Assembly: GCA_963729195.1 (NCBI GenBank)
Contig: CAVSNF010000024.1
Span: 620,001-684,000 of the forward strand
From: CAVPTL01 sp963729195
Lineage (GTDB): Bacteria > Actinomycetota > Thermoleophilia > Gaiellales > JAICJC01
DNA length: 64,000 nt
Reading direction: 5' to 3'
The translations under genes and the position numbers were made by a program. How positions within the stretch are numbered: position 1 is the stretch's first letter; the number at the start of each line of letters is the position of its first letter. Shown piece by piece: positions 43,162 to 51,745 of the stretch. Below the pieces are notes generated by a model. The model was not told where the DNA came from. It saw only the letters and a program-made list of their open reading frames with translations, and made no database searches.

Positions 43162-44042
43162 ATGACTCATCCCAGTCACGACTCAGGACACGATCACGGC
43201 CACTCTGCTGCGTTTCGCGATGACCAGGCCGCAGCTGCCCTCGAGCTGGAAGGCGAGCTCGCGGCCGGCTTGATCGATCAGGCGATCGCGCTCTGCATCG
43301 ATCGGCTCGACGTGGACAGCACTGAGGTCCGACGAGTCGTCGACCTTGGTTGCGGGCCGGGCGTGGCGACGTTCTCGCTGGCGGGGGCGTTCGCATCGGC
43401 ATCCGTTTGGGGGTGGATGCATCGCCGGCGATGTTGGCGCGGGCCGAGGGCCGCGCTGCGCGACTCGGGGTGGCCGACCGGGTGGAGCTACGGTCGCACG
43501 ATCTAAACGATGACCTGCGCGCCCTCGGCAGCTTCGATCTCGTCTGGGCAGCGCTGGCGCTTCACCACGTCGACGACGAGCCTGCCATGCTCAGGAGCGT
43601 TGGCTCGCTGCTTCGCCCGCAGGGATTGCTGTGCCTGATCGAACGCGCTGATCCGATGGTCGTGCGACTGGCGCACGACCTCGGCCGGCCCGGTCTCTGG
43701 GATCGCGTCGGATCGGCCCAGTCTGAGTGGTTCGAGCGCACTCGCCCTGCACGACCGGGCACAGCGAGCGCGGCGGGCTACGCCGCCATGCTCGAGGAGA
43801 CCGGCTTTGGACTGCTTGCGTCTCGGACATTGACCGATACGGTGGCTGCCCCCGACGAGCCCGCGGTGCACAGGCTGATCGCCGAATACCTGCGGCGGGC
43901 GCACACGAACCTTGGCGGCATCCTCGACACGGCTGATCTTGCGGCACTCCGTTCCCTTGAGAGCGACGGGCGGCAGCTCAACTCCGGCTGGGAGGACGCT
44001 GAGATCACGTCAACCCGAACGCTCTTGATCGCGCGGGCATAG
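43162..44042 (+). CDS. SAM methyltransferase with His-rich N-terminus, frameshifted as read
   Basis: About 293 residues after correction. The start MTHPSHDSGHDHGHSAAF is His/Asp-rich and may bind metal. The SAM motif VVDLGCGPGVATFSLA is followed by a frame change near 43410, after which LGVDASPAMLARAEGRA continues. Here one base appears to be missing, not added. Later LVWAALALHHVDD and a long helical C-terminal region follow a UbiE-like plan. Substrate unknown. Confidence 0.8.
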
Positions 44043-44051
44043 GCCAACATG

Positions 44052-44079
44052 GCGGCGGCCCGCCGAAGCGGGCCGCCGC
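44052..44079 (-). terminator. Terminator hairpin after rnpB
   Basis: Perfect 12-bp stem GCGGCGGCCCGC with a UUCG loop on the minus strand. It lies between the 3' end of rnpB and the end of the convergent methyltransferase, so it can stop both. Confidence 0.8.
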
Positions 44080-44083
44080 GTTA

Positions 44084-44423
44084 GCCGATCTGTAAGCGGG
44101 ATTCTGTCGGGGACAGTCATCCATCTGGGCCGGCCGTTGCCGGCCGGCTCGTGCCGCCTACCTGGAGCTCGGCGGGCCGCGTCATCGCTCCGGTTCGACG
44201 TTGCACCGGGTGGGGCTTGCCCAGCCACCCACGTCTCCGCGAGTGCTGGTGGTCTCTTACACCACCGTTTCAACCTTGCCGCCGGCGACAAGTCACCGGG
44301 TTGGCGGTCTGCTTTCTGTTGCGCTTTCCATCGGGTTTCCCCGTCCGGGAGTTACCCGGCACCCTGCCCTTCGGTGTCCCGACTTTCCTCGACGGCTTGC
44401 GCCGCCGCGACTGTCCGATCGGC
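44084..44423 (-). ncRNA. rnpB: RNase P RNA
   Basis: Type A RNase P RNA, about 340 nt, the catalytic part of the enzyme that trims tRNA 5' ends. Minus-strand landmarks: GAGGAAAGTCGGGACACC near the 5' end (CR I), GGCAAGGTTGAAACGG with GTGGTGTAAGAGACCACC in the middle, and GACAGAATCCCGCTTA at the 3' end. P1 is formed by GCCGATC (44423-44417) and GATCGGC (44090-44084). A -10-like TAGACT lies at 44437-44432, about 8 bases before the inferred 5' end. Confidence 0.95.
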
Positions 44424-44434
44424 AAGAGCAGAGT

Positions 44435-44791
44435 CTATCGAGCTTGGGTGACCATGACGACTGAGCCGATCGTCGTGTACGTCGTTCCACGTACGGTGAA
44501 TCGCAGGTCAAGCTCCCACGGCCCGGGCACCATCGGCGTGGGTACGGCCTTCGCGGTGACCTCCCGCACTCCGCTTCGGCGGGTGGGATAGGTGCCCTCG
44601 TCGGTCACGATCTTTACGCGCGAGGCATGCTTGGGCAGGGCCGCCACCAGCACCTCGATCGTGGACGCCGCCGGGGGCTTCGAGGGGGTCGTAAAGACGG
44701 CCGGTGGGTGTCCGGAATAGGGCTTGGGGCCGCCACTGTTGACCAGCCCGGCGAGCAGCACCAGCAGCACCGTGAAGAACGCGCTGATCAC
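44435..44791 (-). CDS. Small membrane-anchored protein
   Basis: A 118-residue protein with one N-terminal hydrophobic helix (ISAFFTVLLVLLAGLV) and a predicted beta-rich outer part. GTG at 44791 overlaps the stop of the binding-protein gene, so the two are cotranslated; it may be an accessory of the same system. No family recognised. Confidence 0.6.
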   Translation of the reverse strand: MISAFFTVLLVLLAGLVNSGGPKPYSGHPPAVFTTPSKPPAASTIEVLVAALPKHASRVKIVTDEGTYPTRRSGVREVTAKAVPTPMVPGPWELDLRFTVRGTTYTTIGSVVMVTQAR

Positions 44792-45873
44792 GGCTTCACC
44801 TCGTCCCACACGTCGCCGCGGGCCTCTGCCTGTGCCGGAGTCACAGTCGAGAACTGCAGCTGATCCTTGACTGCCGCCGGCGGGTAGATCGCGGGGTTGA
44901 TGAGGATCTCGGTGGGCAGCAAATAGTTCGCCTCGGACACGGGCGATGCCCTTCCCGAGACGATGACGTCGTCGCGCACGGTGGTCGGCGAGAGCGTCTC
45001 GTTCAGCCACGCATGCGCGGTCACGGGGTCAGGAGCCAGCACGGGTATGCAGTAGCTGCGCATGATGATCACTGCCCCTTCTTTCGGCACGACGAACCGA
45101 TTTCCTAATGGTGGTCGGCGAAATCCGACTCCTGAGGCCATCGCCGCGTACAGGCTGCCGAGGTGGCTGCGTTCCAACTCTCCCTCGATAAGAAGCGACT
45201 TGCGAAGGCCGCGCAGGTAGACACGTACGTCGGCGAGATCGGCGGGAGTGGCAGAACTCCAGTCGTGACCGAGCGCCAGCATCGCCGCGCCGATCACGTT
45301 TTCGGAGTCGTCGGGGACGGCCACTTTCTTGGTGTAGGTGCGCGCCAACTCAAAGAACGCGGCCCATGAGTCGCTTGGGGAGATCTCCTCGACCGCCGTG
45401 GCATACCCCACGGTGGTGTAGTCCTTTGCGATCGAGTGGGCGCTACCCGAGTCGTAGGGCGGATCGGCGAAGGGGGACGAGATCAGCCGAAGGTTGGGGA
45501 CAAGCGAGTGGTCGATCGGCTCGACCAGGCGTTCGTTGATCAGGTAGGTGAGCGAGTCCTGGTCGACCAGGGCGATATCAACGGTGCCCGGCCCACCGGC
45601 CGAGAGGGTCAGCAGCAGCTGCTCCTGGGTGGTCTGGCGAGCCACCTCGACTGTGACCTTGTTGGCCTTCGCAAACTTGGTGATCGTCACAGGCGCGACC
45701 GCACGCGCAGGTAAAGAGAGTTGCAGCGCCGGATCGAGCACCTGCGCTCTTTGTGGCACCTGCTCGGCCGGGATGATCTGGGCGCGGGAGTCGCTGCCCG
45801 GCTTCACGGCGCAGCCGGCGGCGACCGTGGTCGCCGCAGCCGCCAGGAACTCACGCCGCGAAAGCCTCATCAA
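44788..45873 (-). CDS. Extracellular solute-binding protein (PotD-like)
   Basis: A 361-residue type 2 periplasmic-binding fold protein. The N-terminus SRREFLAAAATTVAAGCAV combines a twin-arginine signal and a lipobox with Cys about 21. The layout (TVDIALVDQDSLTYLINERL, later GAVIIMRSYCIPVLAPDP) resembles spermidine/putrescine or iron-binding proteins. No ABC permease or ATPase lies nearby, so the transporter is encoded elsewhere or it acts alone. Confidence 0.75.
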   Translation of the reverse strand: MMRLSRREFLAAAATTVAAGCAVKPGSDSRAQIIPAEQVPQRAQVLDPALQLSLPARAVAPVTITKFAKANKVTVEVARQTTQEQLLLTLSAGGPGTVDIALVDQDSLTYLINERLVEPIDHSLVPNLRLISSPFADPPYDSGSAHSIAKDYTTVGYATAVEEISPSDSWAAFFELARTYTKKVAVPDDSENVIGAAMLALGHDWSSATPADLADVRVYLRGLRKSLLIEGELERSHLGSLYAAMASGVGFRRPPLGNRFVVPKEGAVIIMRSYCIPVLAPDPVTAHAWLNETLSPTTVRDDVIVSGRASPVSEANYLLPTEILINPAIYPPAAVKDQLQFSTVTPAQAEARGDVWDEVKP

Positions 45874-45933
45874 GCCATTCTCGCAGGCCTACATACACAC
45901 TCGTTTGGTGGGCGGCTCGCGCCGCGACCGTCC

Positions 45934-46170
45934 CTATGAGACGAGTCGCAGCTCCACGGCCGACTCGACAGCCTCGGACAGCGAGGATCCACACGAGTCG
46001 CACGACAGTTCCAGCACACCGGGCTCGATCTCATCCACCCGCATTGACTCAGCACACACAAGGCACGTCGGCCATGTGCCGGGACCTCGAGTACGCGCCG
46101 CCGAGAGCGCTGCGGACACCACGTCCTCCAGCCGGTCCCCAGTCGCAAGTGGTGACACCGTCGCGGTCAT
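45934..46170 (-). CDS. Small zinc-ribbon protein coupled to lexA
   Basis: A 78-residue protein with two Cys pairs, CLVC and CDSCGSSL, predicting a zinc ribbon. Its ATG overlaps the lexA stop (TTATGA), so it is translated with LexA and probably SOS-controlled. No family recognised. Confidence 0.6.
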   Translation of the reverse strand: MTATVSPLATGDRLEDVVSAALSAARTRGPGTWPTCLVCAESMRVDEIEPGVLELSCDSCGSSLSEAVESAVELRLVS

Positions 46171-46799
46171 AACCGCCTCATCACCGCCTTTACCGACCCC
46201 AAGATCGAAACCTCGTCCGGGTAGGTGGCCTGCATCTCGTCGTTTTCGGGCTGCAGCCGGATGCGCCCGCTCTCGCGGAAGAACCGCTTGACGGTCGCGC
46301 CCTCGTCGTCGACCAGTGCGACGACGATCTCGCCGTCACGCGCGTCCTGCTGCTTTCGCACCACGACAAAGTCTCCGGGGAAGATCCCCGCGTTGATCAT
46401 GCTCTCGCCTCGCACGGTAAGGATGAAGTCAGCATCGCCGGCCAGCTGGTCGGGAATCGACACGTAGTCCTCGATCCGCTCCTCGGCGACCACCGGCGAA
46501 CCGGCGGCGACCTCGCCTACCAGCGGCAATACCGTGACACGATCATCGCGTGCGACGGCTGGCGCTGGGGCACGTCCTCTCCCCTTCCCTCCCTCAATCA
46601 CCTCGAGCGCGCGGGGCTTGGTGGCGTCACGCCGGATCAGACCGGCAGCTTCGAGCTTGGCGAGATGCGCGTGCACCGTCGACGGCGACGTCAAGCCCAC
46701 CGCCTGGCCGATCTCGCGAACGGTGGGCGGATACCCCTGAGAGTCAACATGGGTGTTTACGAACTCGAGTATCTCGCGCTGTCTGTCGGTCAAATCCAC
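46167..46799 (-). CDS. lexA: SOS repressor LexA
   Basis: A 210-residue LexA. The N-terminal winged helix is LTDRQREILEFV to LTSPSTVHAHLAKLE. The self-cleavage site is Ala99-Gly100 in GEVAAGSPV, and the catalytic dyad is Ser133 (GESMINAG) and Lys171 (TVKRFF). GTG at 46799 is chosen because AAGGAG lies 8 bases upstream; an ATG at 46823 also exists but falls inside the SOS box. LexA represses DNA-damage genes and cleaves itself when RecA is activated. Confidence 0.93.
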   Translation of the reverse strand: MDLTDRQREILEFVNTHVDSQGYPPTVREIGQAVGLTSPSTVHAHLAKLEAAGLIRRDATKPRALEVIEGGKGRGRAPAPAVARDDRVTVLPLVGEVAAGSPVVAEERIEDYVSIPDQLAGDADFILTVRGESMINAGIFPGDFVVVRKQQDARDGEIVVALVDDEGATVKRFFRESGRIRLQPENDEMQATYPDEVSILGSVKAVMRRL

Positions 46800-46816
46800 T
46801 GGTCCGGCTCCTTGGT

Positions 46817-46830
46817 CGAACATGTGTTCG
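46817..46830. promoter_or_regulatory. SOS box of lexA
   Basis: CGAACATGTGTTCG is a perfect match to the Gram-positive LexA operator CGAAC-N4-GTTCG. It lies 18-31 bases before the chosen lexA start, indicating autoregulation. Confidence 0.88.
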
Positions 46831-47050
46831 ACCCGAAGCATGCCACGGGCGCCGGACGGAGTCAAATGTGCGGGGCGTAGGTATTACCGAGGCCTCCCAA
46901 AGCGCCACCCATCGATGGCAGAGGCTAGCCACCAAGACCAGCCGTGCTAAGCCGCTGCCCGCTAGGGGATCCACGTTGACCGGTTGGTGTAGGTCTACGT
47001 CCGCTGGACTCAACCCATCGGAAGTAGCGAGCAGCATCTAGACTTTCGGT
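46831..47050. other. Intergenic region between lexA and a small membrane gene
   Basis: No gene is supported. It should hold the lexA promoter on the minus strand and a promoter for the gene at 47051 on the plus strand, but no convincing -35/-10 pair was found. Confidence 0.4.
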
Positions 47051-47257
47051 ATGCCGATCGCCAGAAGCGCGAATCCGCTTCGCCGCAGCCCGCTGAGGTT
47101 CGTAGCCGTACTTACCGGCTTGATCATGATCGCTGCCGCGATCGACCTATTCCTGTGGACAGCGGTTCTACTCGCCATCGCCTCGATCGTCGTCCTGCTC
47201 GTAGCGGCCGTGCGGTCTCACAGCTACAGCGGCCACGGTAGCCGTTCAGCAGGCTGA
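47051..47257 (+). CDS. Small two-helix membrane protein
   Basis: A 68-residue frame with a basic start (MPIARSANPLRRSPLR), two hydrophobic helices and a short polar tail. Composition and codon positions look coding, but no ribosome site or family is clear. Confidence 0.45.
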   Translation: MPIARSANPLRRSPLRFVAVLTGLIMIAAAIDLFLWTAVLLAIASIVVLLVAAVRSHSYSGHGSRSAG

Positions 47258-47358
47258 CGGTGACTGTCTCCGCGCGGTGGCCGGGCCGTGCGATCCTGGT
47301 TAACATCGCGGGCAATCCCTGATGCGACGAGTCCGGTTCGGCGCCATAGTTGAGCGAG

Positions 47359-47697
47359 ATGTTGGACTTCCTAGAAATCGCGTGGTTCCTCGGTGGGGCA
47401 GGGCTGCTGTTCGGTGCGCTCGCGGGTTATCGGCCAAGCAAGTCTCGTGCCGGGGCTGGACGGGCTGTATTGATCGGCGTGAAGGGCGGGTTGGCATGTG
47501 GAGTGGCTCTGGATGTGATCCTCTTTTACGAGATCATGTCGAGTAGTTCGTCAACGGCCGCCGTCGGCATGTTTGCGTTACCGTTCCCTCCGCTCACGAA
47601 TGTCGCCGCCGCTGTGGCTGCGACGGTGCTTGTCTGGTCTTTGGCGGGCGGGCAGGCCGTCGTAAACTTCTGGGTACCCGAGTCCCACAGCAGGTGA
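47359..47697 (+). CDS. Membrane protein, hypothetical
   Basis: A 112-residue protein with three hydrophobic segments (LEIAWFLGGAGLLFGALAG, the middle LACGVALDVILFYEIM, and AAVAATVLVWSLAGG). ATG at 47359 follows GAGCGAG. A TTG three codons upstream is possible. Function unknown. Confidence 0.55.
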   Translation: MLDFLEIAWFLGGAGLLFGALAGYRPSKSRAGAGRAVLIGVKGGLACGVALDVILFYEIMSSSSSTAAVGMFALPFPPLTNVAAAVAATVLVWSLAGGQAVVNFWVPESHSR

Positions 47698-47780
47698 TCT
47701 GGCCGTCGATAATGGGAAGAGCAACAGCCTAAAACCAAACTGTCCGCCGAAAGGGACTCATTCCAAATCGTGATAAGTGA

Positions 47781-47936
47781 TACGATCATGGCTAGCGATG
47801 AAACGGCCCCCACGGGGCTCGGTGGTTCCTGTATCGTCCCGCCTGCTACGGCTTTTGGAAGGCCCTGACCGGAGCGCAACACGTCCGTCACACGGCTTTG
47901 GAGAACCCTCGGCGCGGACTTCCGTTGGGGGTTTTT
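47781..47936 (+). promoter_or_regulatory. Leader RNA with terminator upstream of the ANTAR gene
   Basis: A -10-like TACGAT at 47781-47786 is followed by a structured leader: GCCCC-CAC-GGGGC (47806-47818) and CCGT-CAC-ACGG (47885-47895). Then comes an intrinsic terminator: AACCC pairs with GGGTT, with CGGA/TCCG inside (47904-47933), and five U follow to 47936. The terminator ends 30 bases before the likely ANTAR start, so the gene is probably controlled by read-through. No exact ANTAR twin hexaloops were found. Confidence 0.5.
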
Positions 47937-47965
47937 CTCTGAGAGAACTCTTCCTACGCCAAAGT

Positions 47966-48583
47966 TTGCCGCCGCTGGCCAGCGACCACCCCGAGCACCA
48001 GCATCTTCGCGTCTTGATCGCAAACCAGCGCAGTGATCGCCTCGACTACGTCACGAGCGTCGTGGTAAGCCTCGGGCACGAGGTGGTTGCCCGATCGATC
48101 GACGTGAGCGACGTGGCGATGGTAACCGGGCGCGAGCGCCCCGATGTGGCCCTCGTCGGCCTGGGTGACAGCAGCACACACGCCCTTGAGCTGATCGGCG
48201 AGATCGTCCGCCAAGCCTCCTGCCCGGTCATCGCGCTGCTTGAAACCGACGACCACGCCTTTGTCAGCGAAGCAGCCAAGCGAGGAGTTTTCGCCTACAT
48301 CACCGACACCGACCCAGACCAACTCCAAGACTCGATCGAAGTCGTGCTCCATCGATTCGCCGAGTTCCAAAGCCTGGAAGGCGCCTTCGGACGCCGCGCG
48401 ATCGTCGAGCGTGCCAAAGGCATCCTCATGGAACGCCACGACACAACCGAAGAACACGCCTTCGAGATGCTCCGCACCCACGCCCGCAGCAGCAACCGAA
48501 AACTCACCGACATCGCCACCGCAGTAGTAGACGGACGCCACCTGCTACCGGCACCACCCAAGGTTCCCCAAGTGGCCCCCTGA
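47966..48583 (+). CDS. ANTAR-domain response regulator with pseudo-receiver
   Basis: About 205 residues. A receiver-like domain (HLRVLIANQRSDRLDYVTSV to AYITDTD) has Gly in PDVALVGLGD where the phosphorylated Asp would be, so signalling by phosphotransfer is unlikely. The C-terminal ANTAR domain is intact (GRRAIVERAKGILMERHDTT to ATAVVDG); such domains bind twin RNA hairpins and prevent termination. TTG at 47966 is the best start but uncertain. Its own leader has a terminator, and the amtB leader at 7.8 kb has a twin-hairpin attenuator, so both are candidate targets. Confidence 0.85.
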   Translation: MPPLASDHPEHQHLRVLIANQRSDRLDYVTSVVVSLGHEVVARSIDVSDVAMVTGRERPDVALVGLGDSSTHALELIGEIVRQASCPVIALLETDDHAFVSEAAKRGVFAYITDTDPDQLQDSIEVVLHRFAEFQSLEGAFGRRAIVERAKGILMERHDTTEEHAFEMLRTHARSSNRKLTDIATAVVDGRHLLPAPPKVPQVAP

Positions 48584-48611
48584 AACCCGGGAGCCCGGCG
48601 ACAAGACGGCT

Positions 48612-48797
48612 ATGGTGCAACAAGTGCATATCCGCCACCGATCCGGCGATCACACCGCCACGATCCCAGGCCAGGTCTCCGCATCGCTCCGAAACCGCCA
48701 GCCGCCACGCGCCCGATGCGCACACTGCGAGGCTTGGCTTTCAGCCTACCGAACTCCTGGCGAAGGCCTCTGCTGGACATGTCGAAACATGCACTGA
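48612..48797 (+). CDS. Small CxxC-CxxC protein
   Basis: A 61-residue frame ending ARCAHCEAWLSAYRTPGEG then LCWTCRNMH, a zinc-knuckle pattern. It begins 28 bp after the ANTAR gene on the same strand and may be cotranscribed. No family recognised. Confidence 0.45.
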   Translation: MVQQVHIRHRSGDHTATIPGQVSASLRNRQPPRARCAHCEAWLSAYRTPGEGLCWTCRNMH

Positions 48798-48893
48798 CGG
48801 CAACAACCTAGGTAGCCAGACGGACTGCACTCGCTTGGGGGCGGGCCGGACGAAGACTCACAGATGGGTTTACGGTGACGCGACGCTCGGCCC

Positions 48894-51263
48894 CTACTGA
48901 CGAGCCATTGCGACGCGCAGTCGTTCCTCGGGTGTGATCAGGTGGTCTGCGTCCTGTGCGTCTTCGCCGAGGTCGATCTGCAGCCAGTTCACGGTGCCGT
49001 TGAAGACGCTGCTTTGGCCTTGGTAGTCGTCGCTGACCGGGGACGCGGTGTCTTGTCCGACGTCAGCGGTCTCGTCCGCGGAGAAGATCAGCGGCACGGT
49101 CGCATCGACGCGGCCCTCACCCGCTTTCTCTCCGTCCAGGTAGAGCGTGACGGTGCCACCCTTGGCGAGGCCACCGCCGTCGTAGGCGAACTCCATCCGC
49201 ACCTGGTGGGTTCCGGGTGGGAGCGGGGCGGCGGCTGCGATCTTGAACCGCTGCAAGCCGAGCAGGTTGTAGCAGTAGGTCAGACGCCCATCATTCGCGT
49301 AAAGGCTCCAGCCGGCGAAGGCCCCGCCCTGGGCGAAGATCACACCCTTGGCGCCCACATCGGGCACCTCGACCTCGGCCGTGACCGAGTGGGACTTGTT
49401 CTTGGTGTTGATCAGACTGTTCTCGCTGAGCCGACCCATGCCGCCAAACAGCAGCTGAGAGTTTCCCTTCACGAGCTCCGGGCGACCCACGAGCTCGGCG
49501 TTGAAGCGCTCGATGCGACGGTCATCGAGCGGTAGCACGTTGTACTTCTGCGCCTCATCCAGCCACAGCTGTTGCAGCTCTGCCAGCTTTTCTGGCATCT
49601 CACCGGCGAGGTCGTGCGACTGGCTCCAATCCGAAGTCGTGTTGTACAGCTCCCACACGTCGTCTGCGAACGCGGGCATCGCCTCAAACGTCCACGGTGT
49701 TGAGTGGCGTGTGACTGCTGTCCAGCCCTGGTGGTAGATGCCACGGTTACAGAACATCTCAAAATACTGCGTCTGGCGGCGCTCAGCCGAGTTCCCGTCG
49801 TCGAACGAATACGCCATGCTCACGCCCGCGATCGGCTCTTGAGCAACACCATTCACAGTCTTCGGCTGCGGCAGTCCGGCCGCTTCGAGCACGGTAGGAG
49901 CGACGTCGATGACGTGGTGAAACTGGGAGCGCACCTCGCCGCGCGCTGCGATGCCGCGCGGCCAGTGGACGATGGTGCCGTTGCGCGTACCACCCCAGTG
50001 CGAGGCGACCTGCTTCGTCCACTGGTAGGGCGTGTCCATCGCATGCGCCCAGCCGACCGCGAAATGATTGTAGGCCCTGGGTGTTCCGAAGTCGTCGATG
50101 TGGGCGGTCAAGAACTCGGGCGTCTCAAGCGCCGCAGCGCCATTGAAGATAAACGTCTCGTTGAAGCTGCCGTTGACCGTGCCCTCGGCGCTGGCCCCGT
50201 TATCGCCGATGATGTAATACACAAGCGTATCCTCCAACACGCCGAGATCCTCAAGCGCGTCGACAAGCCGTCCCACGTGATGGTCGGTATGCTCGAGGAA
50301 GCCGGCGTAGACCTCCATCTGCCGTGCCAGTACCGGCTTGAGCTCGTCGGGCATGTCCTCCCAGGCCGGGATCTCCTCGTGGCGCGCGGTTAGCTCTGCG
50401 TCCCCGGGCACGACCCCCAGTTCCTTTTGGCGGGTCAGTGTCTTTTCGCGCAACACGTCCCAACCGTCGTCGAAGCGGCCTTTGTACTTGTCCGACCACT
50501 CCGTCGGTACATGGTGGGGAGCGTGCGTTGCGCCTGGTGCGTAGTACATGAAGAACGGCTTGTCGGGCATCAACGATTTCTGCTGCCGTGCCCACTTGAT
50601 CGCCTTGTCGGTCATATCGTCGGTGAAGTGGTAGCCCTGCTCCGGCGTCGTCTCGGGCTCGACCGGCGTCGTTCCCTCATAGACGGCCGGGTAGTACTGG
50701 TTCGTCTCACCGCCAATGAAGCCATAGAAATACTCAAACCCACCGCCCCCCGTCGGCCACGCATCAAACGGGCCCATCGGGCTCGACTGCCACACCGGCA
50801 CCTCGTGACATTTCCCGAACTGCGCCGTCGAATAGCCATTCAGCAGCAGCGTTTGCGCCAGCGGTGCGCAGGTATTGGGACGAACCGAGCTATACCCAGG
50901 CGCCGACGTTGCCAGCTCGGTGATGACCCCCATTCCCACGGTGTGGTGGTTTCGCCCAGACAAAAGCGCAGCCCGCGTCGGAGCACAAAGAGCCGTCGTA
51001 TGGAAACGGTTGTACTTCAGCCCATTTCCCGCCAACCGCTCGGCCGTCGGCGTCGCGCACGGCCCACCGAACGCACTCGACGCCGCGAAACCGACATCGT
51101 CCAGCAAAACGACGAGCACGTTCGGAGCGCCCACCGGCGGCCGCAACGGCTCGATCGCCGGAAACGCCGCGTCCGCATCCTTCGCGTCGTACGGAAGCAT
51201 CCCCTCGAACGGCCGATCAGGGATCGGCAGCACTTCACGCTCAACCTGCTCGGGCGTTGACAT
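48894..51263 (-). CDS. Arylsulfatase
   Basis: A 789-residue type I sulfatase. The formylglycine site is Cys93 in ALCAPTRAALLSGR (CxPxR). Metal ligands appear as VVLLDDVGF (Asp55/56) and YYIIGDNGAS. The C-terminal 200 residues form a beta-rich domain (SHSVTAEVEVPDVGAKGV on). It hydrolyses organic sulfate esters after a formylglycine-generating enzyme oxidises the Cys; no such enzyme is in view. No signal peptide is evident from the ATG at 51263 (GAGGGAG upstream), so it may be cytoplasmic. Confidence 0.92.
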   Translation of the reverse strand: MSTPEQVEREVLPIPDRPFEGMLPYDAKDADAAFPAIEPLRPPVGAPNVLVVLLDDVGFAASSAFGGPCATPTAERLAGNGLKYNRFHTTALCAPTRAALLSGRNHHTVGMGVITELATSAPGYSSVRPNTCAPLAQTLLLNGYSTAQFGKCHEVPVWQSSPMGPFDAWPTGGGGFEYFYGFIGGETNQYYPAVYEGTTPVEPETTPEQGYHFTDDMTDKAIKWARQQKSLMPDKPFFMYYAPGATHAPHHVPTEWSDKYKGRFDDGWDVLREKTLTRQKELGVVPGDAELTARHEEIPAWEDMPDELKPVLARQMEVYAGFLEHTDHHVGRLVDALEDLGVLEDTLVYYIIGDNGASAEGTVNGSFNETFIFNGAAALETPEFLTAHIDDFGTPRAYNHFAVGWAHAMDTPYQWTKQVASHWGGTRNGTIVHWPRGIAARGEVRSQFHHVIDVAPTVLEAAGLPQPKTVNGVAQEPIAGVSMAYSFDDGNSAERRQTQYFEMFCNRGIYHQGWTAVTRHSTPWTFEAMPAFADDVWELYNTTSDWSQSHDLAGEMPEKLAELQQLWLDEAQKYNVLPLDDRRIERFNAELVGRPELVKGNSQLLFGGMGRLSENSLINTKNKSHSVTAEVEVPDVGAKGVIFAQGGAFAGWSLYANDGRLTYCYNLLGLQRFKIAAAAPLPPGTHQVRMEFAYDGGGLAKGGTVTLYLDGEKAGEGRVDATVPLIFSADETADVGQDTASPVSDDYQGQSSVFNGTVNWLQIDLGEDAQDADHLITPEERLRVAMARQ

Positions 51264-51745
51264 TCGGCTGGCTCCCTCTCGCTCGGTCCTGTCGGCGCCG
51301 CCGTACACCGCGGGCGGAGTTGCATGCATGCTCCCACAAAATCGACACGGATGATCTCTGATTGACTCCAGTCTCAGAGCTCGAGCGCCGCGGGCGCCGA
51401 GCGGAACTCCGTGTCAGGCGCTTCCTGAGCGTTCCCATGGCACCGCGTAGGACGTGCCGTCTCGCTGCGTCCCGGCTCGCGCCTCGCTGGGACGACCGAA
51501 AGGAGACCGGCAATACCCCAGGGAGCGAGGGGCCGTGACGAGGCGCCAGCCCGCGTCTTTGCGTATCCAGCAAATCCGACAGTCGCATCCACGCTCCCCG
51601 GTCGTGAGCTGGATCGACGCCTGTGTTACGGCTTGCACCTCGGAACCCTCTCCCAACAGCCTTCCCGTCAAATGTGCGGAGGGAAGGCTGTTGGGCGCCT
51701 GCTCGAAGGTACAACCGTAACGCGGCGTCGGCTTGCCACTGACGG
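51264..51745. other. Gene-free region with a perfect 15-bp inverted repeat
   Basis: No gene is supported over 480 bp; frames here have uneven composition. It carries a perfect inverted repeat, CCCAACAGCCTTCCC (51652-51666) with its complement at 51681-51695 around a 14-base loop. It lies 51 bp after the M20 peptidase stop, so it may end that transcript. The sequence between it and the sulfatase promoter may be a remnant of lost genes. Confidence 0.5.

Noticed and set aside
44084..44423. Protein-coding frames over 44.0-44.6 kb
   Set aside because: The region contains all conserved elements of RNase P RNA on the minus strand, so the frames are accidental.
47781..47936. ANTAR-gene leader as a cobalamin, SAM or c-di-GMP riboswitch
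   Set aside because: None of the conserved boxes of those classes is present; only the terminator and short hairpins are supported.
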